This document shows, piece after piece, positions 32,704 through 39,648 of a stretch of 64,000 nucleotides of DNA. A program made the position numbers and the translations under genes. Numbering within the stretch: the stretch's first letter is position 1; every line of letters starts with the position of its first letter. The notes under the pieces are model-generated. The model saw only the letters and a program-made list of their open reading frames with translations. It searched no databases and was not told the DNA's origin. Source of the stretch: UBA940 sp031548515 (GTDB lineage Bacteria > Bacteroidota > Bacteroidia > Bacteroidales > Rikenellaceae). The stretch is from contig JAVBRB010000001.1 of the NCBI GenBank assembly GCA_031548515.1, positions 119,631 through 183,630 of the forward strand, read 5' to 3'.

Positions 32704-33759
32704 ATGAATATACCTACTTATAAGATAACCAAACTCAAGGCGATGCTCGCGGGCGCACCGAAGAATGTGCTCGTACTGTCGCACTACAACCCCGATGGCG
32801 ACGCGATAGGTGCATCGCTGGCATGGGGCAAAACGCTCGAAGGAATGGGACACAAAGTCACCTGGGTCGTCCCTAATAAATTCCCGTCTTTCCTCGACTG
32901 GATCGACGGCGTGAACAGGATCAGGGTGTTCTCAGAACACCCTGCCGAGGTCGAAAAGGCGGTGGCGGAGGCCGGATTGATCTGCTGCCTCGACTTCAAC
33001 AATATCACGCGCCTTGAAGGGCTGACCCCCATTATAGAGAGCAACACCACAGCCCAAAGGCTACTCATAGACCACCATCTGCAACCCCCGGCGGATTATT
33101 ATAATCTGATGTTCTCATACCCGGAAGCGTCGTCAACGTCGTACATGGTCTTCAAACTAATCTCGCGGCTGCACGGAGTCGGGGCGATTGACCGTGACAT
33201 GGCTACCGCCCTGTACGTCGGAATGATGACCGACACGGGCAATTTTTCGTTCAGCCAGTTGACGCCCGACCTCTACCGCACGATCGCGGTGCTGGTCGAG
33301 AAAGGGATCGACATACCTTACATAAATTACAAAATATACAACTCATACAGCGAAAGCCGCATTCGCCTGCTTGGTTATGCCATCGGCCCGAAGATGGAAC
33401 TTCTGCAGGACGGCCAGGCGGCATACATATCGCTGAAAGAAAGCGAACTGCGCCGTTACAACTTCAGGCAGGGCGACAGCGAGGGCTTCGTGAATTACCC
33501 GCTGTCCATAGGAACAGTAAAAATGTCGGCCCTGTTCCTTCAGAATTCGCGTTTCATCCGTGTTTCGCTGCGTTCGCGCGGAGACGTGGATGTAAATTTA
33601 TTCGCGCGCCGCTATTTCAACGGCGGCGGACACAAGAACGCATCTGGCGGCAAGTCCACCGACACGATGGAGAACACTATCGAGTATTTCAAGAAATCTG
33701 TAGCCGAATTTTTTCGCGACGAGGGTATCGACAAGGTCGAGTACAAAGAAAATAAGTAA
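32704..33759 (+). CDS. nrnA: DHH-family phosphoesterase, NrnA-like
   Basis: The 351-residue protein belongs to the DHH/DHHA1 family of bifunctional oligoribonuclease/pAp phosphatases. It has the metal-binding motifs S-H-Y-N-P-D-G-D-A-I-G near residue 22, the D-F-N-N-I motif and I-D-H-H near 120. The DHHA1 substrate-binding segment includes R-S-R-G-D-V-D-V-N and the typical C-terminal G-G-G-H-K-N-A-S-G-G. It degrades nano-RNA and 3'-phosphoadenosine phosphate. It starts 24 bases after the second S41 gene and may share its transcript. Confidence 0.9.
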   Translation: MNIPTYKITKLKAMLAGAPKNVLVLSHYNPDGDAIGASLAWGKTLEGMGHKVTWVVPNKFPSFLDWIDGVNRIRVFSEHPAEVEKAVAEAGLICCLDFNNITRLEGLTPIIESNTTAQRLLIDHHLQPPADYYNLMFSYPEASSTSYMVFKLISRLHGVGAIDRDMATALYVGMMTDTGNFSFSQLTPDLYRTIAVLVEKGIDIPYINYKIYNSYSESRIRLLGYAIGPKMELLQDGQAAYISLKESELRRYNFRQGDSEGFVNYPLSIGTVKMSALFLQNSRFIRVSLRSRGDVDVNLFARRYFNGGGHKNASGGKSTDTMENTIEYFKKSVAEFFRDEGIDKVEYKENK

Positions 33760-33770
33760 TCATTTAAAAC

Positions 33771-33800
33771 GAACAGGGGCCTTCTACAAGGCTCCTGTTC
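33771..33800 (+). terminator. Terminator after the DHH gene
   Basis: GAACAGGGGCCTT (33771-33783) pairs with AAGGCTCCTGTTC (33788-33800), with one mismatch, followed by GTT. Confidence 0.8.
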
Positions 33801-33936
33801 GTTAATAGGCCGGCAGTGTTTCACTGAGATGTTATGAAATTTATCTCACAGGACTTCATCCCGACGGCGCCTGCCCGAAAAAGATAGAGCGATCGGAGCA
33901 TTCCAAATTACCGCCATCGCGGTGGTTACCGAGAGC

Positions 33937-34578
33937 CTATTCCCCCATGTAGCGGACATTCCCTCCGGCGTCAGCTTCGAACCGGAACTCCACATACTCG
34001 GTAACAAGCGCCGCACGGCCATGCTGCTGGCCGAATTCGGTCCCCTTTTGTGAACGGAGGTCGAAACTGTATTTCGTATTGGCAGGATTGCCGTCGAAAA
34101 TTATGGTCAAGCCTTTCACGCCGTCGGCAGTGTGCCCTTCAGCATTAATAATTTCCACTGCCTGTCCCACAATATAGGCAATTTTCGAAAAATCTATGTC
34201 ATGGAGCTTAATGCCGTTTTCAGTAGTGCGCTCTTTTTTCACCATCTTCTTCAGTTCGAAGTCATAGCTCGGCACATCCATAATCTTATTTTCGCGCGGC
34301 TTCTGGTTGCCGAACATGTCAACAGACCAGTTTTGCGCCTCCGTAGCCCCCGGTGCGAGGAATTCAACCGAGGCATGGTCCATTTCCATCGTAAAATCGG
34401 ATACTGTTCCCAGACTGACTTCATACACCGTCGATTGTGGATCGATAAATTTCTCCAGTCGAGAAGGCAGGAATTTGTCCACAGACTTTTGGTCGGTCAG
34501 ATCGACGCCCATAGTTCCACTACAGGCACCGAGTCCCAACACCGCGGCCAGCGCCGCAAAAAAAGAAAGTTTTTTCAT
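33937..34578 (-). CDS. Conserved-looking lipoprotein of unknown function
   Basis: The 213-residue protein has a clear lipoprotein signal (A-V-L-G-L-G-A-C19) and a soluble alpha/beta domain with no family I recognise. It contains a basic central segment (F-E-L-K-K-M-V-K-K-E-R-T-T) and ends with alternating hydrophobic strands. It is monocistronic by orientation and lies downstream of the NUDIX gene with a 75-base gap, so it may be at the end of the surE-NUDIX transcript. Function unknown. Confidence 0.7.
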   Translation of the reverse strand: MKKLSFFAALAAVLGLGACSGTMGVDLTDQKSVDKFLPSRLEKFIDPQSTVYEVSLGTVSDFTMEMDHASVEFLAPGATEAQNWSVDMFGNQKPRENKIMDVPSYDFELKKMVKKERTTENGIKLHDIDFSKIAYIVGQAVEIINAEGHTADGVKGLTIIFDGNPANTKYSFDLRSQKGTEFGQQHGRAALVTEYVEFRFEADAGGNVRYMGE

Positions 34579-34653
34579 TTGGTTGTCATTAAATTATTTG
34601 CAACAAGGTTTTAATTTCTCGGACCCGGCAAGAACAGACACGGTAAAGCCGGA

Positions 34654-35142
34654 TTAAAACAATCCTGCCTTTTCTATCTCCAATTCGAAATTCGGGGTAA
34701 AAACGCCGCGGCCGCAGTTTTCGCGGATCTCGGCTATCGGCCAGAATCGGCCGCCGTCCAGTTCGCTGCTCGGGACAAGTTTGCCTGAGTATTCTGTGCG
34801 ATAGACGAAAACCATCTCTCGTTCACGCACCGAGTCGTAAACATAGCTTGTAACGAACTCCGGTTCGTAATCCGTAATTCCTATCTCCTCTTCGACCTCG
34901 CGCCTCAACGCCTGTTCGACGTTTTCGCCAAGGGCCATGTGGCCCCCGACCGCCGTATCCCACTTGCCCGGCTGTACGTCCTTCCATTCCGGACGCTTCT
35001 GCAAATATAGTTCTCCTTGCGGATTGAAAACATGGAGGTGCACCACCGGATGCAGCAGGCGGCTGCCGTTGTGGCATTCTGCCCGCGTGGCCGAACCCAC
35101 AAGAACGCCATCCTCGTCCACCAGAGGAAATTCCTCTTCCAT
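34654..35142 (-). CDS. NUDIX hydrolase
   Basis: The 162-residue protein has a NUDIX box reading G-H-M-A-L-G-E-N, then A-L-R-R-E-V-E-E-E-I-G-I near residues 67-90, with the catalytic R-E-x-x-E-E glutamates intact. The N-terminal V-D-E-D-G-V-L-V-G-S-A-T-R resembles the isopentenyl-diphosphate isomerase-like/YfcD subgroup, so the substrate may be a nucleoside diphosphate derivative. I use the ATG at 35142. A GTG at 35160 that overlaps the surE stop would add six residues and would couple the two genes. Confidence 0.9.
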   Translation of the reverse strand: MEEEFPLVDEDGVLVGSATRAECHNGSRLLHPVVHLHVFNPQGELYLQKRPEWKDVQPGKWDTAVGGHMALGENVEQALRREVEEEIGITDYEPEFVTSYVYDSVREREMVFVYRTEYSGKLVPSSELDGGRFWPIAEIRENCGRGVFTPNFELEIEKAGLF

Positions 35143-35159
35143 ATTATCGCAATGCGCCA

Positions 35160-35933
35160 CTACCTGTTCAGGATTTTACCCAAAGAAACCACCTGTGCAT
35201 GGTTTGTAAGGTCGACCTGGATGGGTACGACAGAAACATAACCATGGGCCAGCGCCCATTCGTCGGTATCGACCGACTCCGTTTCGGCGTTCTGGAACTC
35301 GCCGGTCAGCCAGAAATAGTCTTTCCCGCGCGGATCTTTCCGGCAGAAAAAATCCTCGCGCCAGTAGCCGCGGCACTGGCGGCACATTTTTATGCCTCTT
35401 ATTTCATCCGGCTTACCTACGGGTATATTAACATTGAGGCAAAGCGGCACAGCGGGCTTGTTCTCCAAAATGTCCGCAATTATTTCACGCGCCCGGATCC
35501 CGGCTGCCTCGAAATCGGCATTTTCGGAGTGATCGGTAAGCGAAAACCCTATCGACGGTACGTTGTAGAAACCACCCTCTATGGCCGCACCCATCGTGCC
35601 GGAATAAAGTACGTTTATGGCAGCATTCGACCCGTGATTGATGCCTGAACAGATGATATCTATCTTGTGATCCGCCAACAGATGGTCGAGCGCCATCTTC
35701 ACGCAGTCGACCGGAGTTCCCGAGCAGGCGTAGACTTCCAGTCCCGGTTCCTTGCGCACAGCTCGCAGATAAAGCGGATGTCCCATGGTAATCGCGTGGG
35801 CCATGCCGGATTGCGAGGTCTCGGGCGCCACCACTATGACATGTCCGAATCCGCGTGCAATTTCGATCAATTTGGCCAGTCCCCGTGCGTTTACGCCGTC
35901 GTCGTTGGTCAGGAATATCAATCTTTCGCTCAT
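35160..35933 (-). CDS. surE: 5'/3'-nucleotidase SurE
   Basis: The 257-residue survival protein E dephosphorylates nucleoside monophosphates. The metal-binding N-terminus is L-T-N-D9-D10-G-V-N-A-R-G, and the conserved S-G-I-N-H-G-S-N-A-A-I-N-V-L-Y-S-G-T-V/M-G-A-A-x-E-G segment is near residue 95. Its stop codon overlaps a possible GTG start of the NUDIX gene. A -7-like box (CAAAGATA on the plus strand, 35956-35963) is 23 bases upstream. Confidence 0.96.
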   Translation of the reverse strand: MSERLIFLTNDDGVNARGLAKLIEIARGFGHVIVVAPETSQSGMAHAITMGHPLYLRAVRKEPGLEVYACSGTPVDCVKMALDHLLADHKIDIICSGINHGSNAAINVLYSGTMGAAIEGGFYNVPSIGFSLTDHSENADFEAAGIRAREIIADILENKPAVPLCLNVNIPVGKPDEIRGIKMCRQCRGYWREDFFCRKDPRGKDYFWLTGEFQNAETESVDTDEWALAHGYVSVVPIQVDLTNHAQVVSLGKILNR

Positions 35934-36014
35934 TTCATCTCAGTTTTCAGAACCACAAAGATATGAAAACGAATCATGGATTTTGGATTTTTATCATTCA
36001 TTTTTAATTATCAA

Positions 36015-36044
36015 TTGTCTATTGTCAATTTTTATTTATCTTTG
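36015..36044 (+). promoter_or_regulatory. Promoter of rplS
   Basis: TTG at 36015-36017 and TATCTTTG at 36037-36044 are 19 bases apart, within an AT-rich block containing repeats of TCAATTGTC. Transcription near 36050 gives a leader of about 170 bases. Confidence 0.75.
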
Positions 36045-36058
36045 CTCCGCTTTTCAAC

Positions 36059-36226
36059 ATGGAAAAGTTTCGCACCAACCTCTTTCGAGGGTGCCGATGT
36101 AGGGGTCAGGGCTTGGATTACAGTCATGCCGGCCGGATTGCAGGAAAGGAAAATACCTCCCGCATGGATACAGGTACAGCCTTAACGTTGGACGAAAAAC
36201 CAAACGACAGCACTTTACTGCCATGA
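36059..36226 (+). CDS. Possible 55-codon leader ORF overlapping rplS
   Basis: An ATG about 9 bases after the expected transcription start opens a 55-codon frame (M-E-K-F-R-T-N-L-F-R-G-C-R...). Its TGA overlaps the rplS ATG as ATGA. It spans the whole leader. The product has no recognised family and looks basic and polar. It may be a translated leader coupling to L19, or chance. The leader could alternatively be a structured autoregulatory region for L19. Confidence 0.35.
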   Translation: MEKFRTNLFRGCRCRGQGLDYSHAGRIAGKENTSRMDTGTALTLDEKPNDSTLLP

Positions 36227-36597
36227 ACAAAGATCAACTCATCCGCATCGCCGAAGAGTCGATGTGGGCCGAAAAAGAGGTTCCCGAATTCAAAAGCGGG
36301 GACACTATCACCGTAACCTACAAGATCATAGAGGGTAACAAAGAACGTCTGCAGAGTTTCCGCGGCGTGGTTATCCAGATCAAAGGCTCGGGCAAGACCA
36401 AGATGTTCACCATCCGCAAGGTATCGAACGGCATCGGCGTGGAACGTATTTTCCCGCTCTACTCGCCCCACATCGACTCCATAGAAGTGAACAAACGCGG
36501 TGTTGTACGCCGTGCGAGGATATTCTACCTGCGCAAACTCACAGGCAAGAAAGCCCGCATCAAGGAACGCCGCTACGGCGCACCCAAGAGCGAATAA
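36223..36597 (+). CDS. rplS: 50S ribosomal protein L19
   Basis: The 124-residue protein has the L19 core: K-S-G-D-T-I-T-V-T-Y-K-I, the segment Q-S-F-R-G-V-V-I-Q-I-K-G, G-I-G-V-E-R-I-F-P-L-Y-S-P-x-I-D-S-I-E-V and K-A-R-I-K-E-R. It sits at the 30S-50S interface. The C-terminus is slightly extended, as is common in Bacteroidetes. It has its own promoter, a long leader and a strong terminator. Confidence 0.98.
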   Translation: MNKDQLIRIAEESMWAEKEVPEFKSGDTITVTYKIIEGNKERLQSFRGVVIQIKGSGKTKMFTIRKVSNGIGVERIFPLYSPHIDSIEVNKRGVVRRARIFYLRKLTGKKARIKERRYGAPKSE

Positions 36598-36623
36598 AAA
36601 TTTCCCGCAAAAGCAAAAATCTC

Positions 36624-36650
36624 AACGGCACCCTTTCCCCGGGTGCCGTT
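36624..36650 (+). terminator. Terminator after rplS
   Basis: AACGGCACCC (36624-36633) pairs with GGGTGCCGTT (36641-36650), followed by TTT. Confidence 0.92.
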
Positions 36651-36734
36651 TTTACACTTCCCCGATTGAGTATAAATGCGTAATACTGTTTGGGAATAAA
36701 TATCTATATTTGCATTTAAGAAATATTTGCGCTT

Positions 36735-37694
36735 ATGACCACTGTAAAAGTGCTTCTTATCATATCCATCGGACTCCAGTTCTTCGCGACGTTCATCGCG
36801 GTGAGGATGATCAAGGAAACGAAATACAATGCCATATGGATATTGCTGATCATAGCCCTGCTGCTGATGACGGCTTCGCGCATACTGCAATTCATCCATT
36901 ACGTGCCACGACACGACTCTTCTCCTGGCTTTATGGCGCTGACATGGATAGGCATAGCCACTTCGGTATTCATCACCATAGCTCTTTTCTACGCCCGAAA
37001 ACTGGTGGAGTATATCGACCGGCTGATCTTCCAGCGGCAACTCACCAGCAAACGTATCCTTTCGACAACGCTGCGCACCGAGGAAAAAGAGCGTATCCGT
37101 TTCTCCAAAGAACTTCACGACGGACTCGGGCCTCTGCTTTCGTCAGCGAGGATGTCGCTTTCGACGCTTTCGCAATCCGGTCGGCCCGAAAGCGAGGCCG
37201 AGATCATCTCTAACACGAATCACGTCATCGACGAGGCCATCCGCAGCCTTCGCGAGATATCGAACAACCTGAGCCCGCACATATTGAACGAATTCGGACT
37301 TGGCCGCGGTGTGGGCAACTTCGTTTCACGCAGCGTGACGATGCATGACATGAAAATATCCTACACGACCAACCTGAAAGGAGAACGGTTCGACGCCGAC
37401 GTTGAAGTCATTCTCTACCGCGTTATATGCGAACTGATAAACAACAGCCTGAAACACTCCGGAGCGACGGATGCAAAACTCGATTTAACATACGAAGGCA
37501 ACAGTATATTCCTGGACTACAGCGACAACGGACATGGCTTCGATCCAGGGTCCGACAGCGGTTCAGGCATGGGGCTGGCCAACATCGCATCTCGCATCAA
37601 TACGCTCAACGGAACGCTCGACATCTCCAGTTCGAAAGGCAACGGGATGAGTGCTAGTATAAAAGTATATCTGGACCGCGGAAATGCACAGTAA
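36735..37694 (+). CDS. Sensor histidine kinase, NarL-partner (HisKA_3) type
   Basis: The 319-residue kinase has an N-terminal membrane part of three hydrophobic segments (about 4-24, 32-55 and 68-90) and no separate sensor domain. A dimerisation helix with the phospho-acceptor H128 in F-S-K-E-L-H-D-G-L-G-P-L-L-S-S is followed by an HATPase domain. That domain has an N-box-like R-V-I-C-E-L-I-N-N-S-L-K-H-S, a G1 box D-Y-S-D-N-G-H-G-F and a G2 box G-S-G-M-G-L-A-N-I. It overlaps the response regulator gene by 11 bases. The signal is unknown; membrane state is one possibility because there is almost no extramembrane input domain. Confidence 0.93.
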   Translation: MTTVKVLLIISIGLQFFATFIAVRMIKETKYNAIWILLIIALLLMTASRILQFIHYVPRHDSSPGFMALTWIGIATSVFITIALFYARKLVEYIDRLIFQRQLTSKRILSTTLRTEEKERIRFSKELHDGLGPLLSSARMSLSTLSQSGRPESEAEIISNTNHVIDEAIRSLREISNNLSPHILNEFGLGRGVGNFVSRSVTMHDMKISYTTNLKGERFDADVEVILYRVICELINNSLKHSGATDAKLDLTYEGNSIFLDYSDNGHGFDPGSDSGSGMGLANIASRINTLNGTLDISSSKGNGMSASIKVYLDRGNAQ

Positions 37695-38334
37695 ACCTAT
37701 CCGTATAATTCTGGTCGACGACCACACGCTGTTCCGCGACGGACTGCGCCGCTTGTTGGCTAACGACGGCCGTTTCACGGTGGTCGGCGAGGCTGCGTCG
37801 GGACGGGAATTCCTCGATCTGGCAGCACGGACAGGTACGGATGTTGTATTCATGGACATCGACATGCCTGGCGGTATGAACGGCATAGAGGCCTCCCGGC
37901 TCGTGTTGGAGCGGGATCCGGACATGAAGATCGTGGCCCTGTCGATGCATGGTGAGCACGAGTATTACTTTCCGATGGTCGAACTGGGCGTAAAGGGTTT
38001 CCTGCTGAAAAACTCCGATTTCGCCGACGTCGCCAGAGCTGCCGAGACTGTGGCTGACGGAGGAACATATTTCTCACAGGAACTTATGGGTTCGTTGGTG
38101 TCGGCCCTGCGGGGAACGGGCGAACTGCCGAAGGGCGAGGCCCTTTCCGAACGGGAAGCCGAGATATTGCCGCTCATCTGCAAAGGTTTTTCGAATCAGG
38201 AAATAGCCGACCGCCTTTTCATATCGAAGCGAACGGTAGACAAGCACCGCGCCAACATCCTGTCTAAAACGGGATGCAGGAACACTGCCAGCCTGGTGGT
38301 CTACGCAGTGAAAAACAACTTAATCACCATATGA
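37684..38334 (+). CDS. Response regulator, NarL/FixJ type
   Basis: The 216-residue regulator has a receiver domain with the acidic pair D12-D13, phospho-acceptor D58 in F-M-D58-I-D-M-P and the conserved Lys in G-F-L-L-K-N. A C-terminal LuxR-type helix-turn-helix follows (L-S-E-R-E-A-E-I-L-P-L-I-C-K-G-F-S-N-Q-E...). It starts inside the kinase gene and its stop overlaps the cysE start as ATGA, so the three genes are translationally chained. Confidence 0.95.
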   Translation: MHSKPIRIILVDDHTLFRDGLRRLLANDGRFTVVGEAASGREFLDLAARTGTDVVFMDIDMPGGMNGIEASRLVLERDPDMKIVALSMHGEHEYYFPMVELGVKGFLLKNSDFADVARAAETVADGGTYFSQELMGSLVSALRGTGELPKGEALSEREAEILPLICKGFSNQEIADRLFISKRTVDKHRANILSKTGCRNTASLVVYAVKNNLITI

Positions 38335-39155
38335 CTATGGATGACCGAATCAAATCATTCCCGAAAATACTGGAAAACCACTACGAGCAGTGTTGCAAGG
38401 ATGTGCCGTCAAAAACCGACGCCATTACATTCCTCGATGACATGATCGCGCTGCTTTTTCCGGTTACGCACGGCCGGATGTTCACGCCCGATGAACTGGA
38501 ATACCGTTGGCTCGACCTGCAGTTGCAGTTCCGCAAGCTTATCACCCCTGCAATGCCCAACGGCGGTAGGTCCGATATGATCGAAACGTTCTTTTCGCAG
38601 GTTCCGGATATCTATACAGACCTCATGAACGATGCCGAATTTTTCAATGAATGCGACCCTGCGGCATTCTGCAAAGAGGAAATCATATTGAGCTACCCTG
38701 GTTATTATGCGATCACCGTCTACAGGTTCGCGCACGTCGTTTATAAACTCGGCATTCCCATCTTGCCCCGCATACTTTCGGAGCACGCCCATTCGCGGAC
38801 GGGCATCGATATCCATCCCGGCGCCACGATCGGCAAACACTTCTATATAGACCACGGGACGGGCATCGTCGTAGGCGAAACCTGCATAATCGGCGACAAC
38901 GTGAAGATGTATCAGGGCGTGACTTTGGGCGCGACCTTCGTCGACAAGGATCTGCAGGGCAAACAGCGCCATCCGCACATCGAGGACAATGTCATACTGT
39001 ATGCCGGATGCACAATACTCGGGGGCGATACGGTGATAGGACATGACTCGGTCATCGGCGGCAACGTATGGCTCACGGAATCCGTTCCTCCATATACCAA
39101 AGTTTATCACAAGCCCGAGATAGTCATAAAAGACGCCAGCGGGGGTCAAGCCTGA
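38331..39155 (+). CDS. cysE: Serine O-acetyltransferase
   Basis: The 274-residue enzyme makes O-acetylserine, the precursor of cysteine. A helical N-terminal domain is followed by a left-handed beta-helix of hexapeptide repeats. The active-site region is S-R-T-G-I-D-I-H-P-G-A-T-I-G with the following Y-I-D-H-G-T-G-I-V-V-G-E-T. The ATG at 38331 overlaps the response-regulator TGA; longer in-frame extension into that gene is unlikely. Coupling to a two-component system is unusual and suggests that cysteine or sulfur state is linked to that signal. Confidence 0.95.
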   Translation: MTMDDRIKSFPKILENHYEQCCKDVPSKTDAITFLDDMIALLFPVTHGRMFTPDELEYRWLDLQLQFRKLITPAMPNGGRSDMIETFFSQVPDIYTDLMNDAEFFNECDPAAFCKEEIILSYPGYYAITVYRFAHVVYKLGIPILPRILSEHAHSRTGIDIHPGATIGKHFYIDHGTGIVVGETCIIGDNVKMYQGVTLGATFVDKDLQGKQRHPHIEDNVILYAGCTILGGDTVIGHDSVIGGNVWLTESVPPYTKVYHKPEIVIKDASGGQA

Positions 39156-39270
39156 GAAGACCGGGCTATGCAAAATAAATCGCTGCAAGCACAATCATCA
39201 GGATAAACCTGAGCTTCACTTTGGTTTCTGTATGTAAGATTGATTTTTCAGTATTTTTTGGTGTGCGGAG

Positions 39271-39301
39271 TTTGCGTTTAGGAAATTTGTATCTATATTT
39301 G
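39271..39301 (+). promoter_or_regulatory. Promoter for tRNA-Leu
   Basis: TTTG at 39271-39274 and TATATTTG at 39294-39301 are 19 bases apart. Confidence 0.8.
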
Positions 39302-39319
39302 CAGACCGAAAAAAGTTTG

Positions 39320-39403
39320 GCCCAGGTGGTGGAATTGGTAGACACGCTACTTTGAGGGGGTAGTGCCGGTTACGGCGTGTGAGTTCGAGTCTCGTCCTGG
39401 GCA
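39320..39403 (+). tRNA. tRNA-Leu (GAG)
   Basis: A class II tRNA with acceptor GCCCAGG/CCTGGGC, long variable arm and T-loop AGTTCGAGTCT. The anticodon loop TTGAGGG gives GAG. Confidence 0.94.
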
Positions 39404-39413
39404 CAAAACAAAG

Positions 39414-39448
39414 AAAACTCCAATTGATTATCAGTCAGTTGGAGTTTT
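39414..39448 (+). terminator. Terminator after tRNA-Leu
   Basis: AAAACTCCAA (39414-39423) pairs with TTGGAGTTTT (39439-39448), followed by TG. The next 200 bases, up to the malic enzyme stop, are AT-rich and hold no gene that I can support. Confidence 0.85.
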
Positions 39449-39648
39449 TGTTTTCCTGAGTTGCAAAACATTTGCAAATATCTTTCGCTTTCTATTTAGC
39501 TACCTCCCAACTTATTACTGCATTGTCTAAATGCAGCGAATTTCTGTGGTATCGCTGCTTAAATCAATTATATTCTTATAGTACATTCTCAGACATTATT
39601 ACAGGCAGATATTCGTTTGCCAGTCCTTTAACAGTCGTTGGAAAAGAA

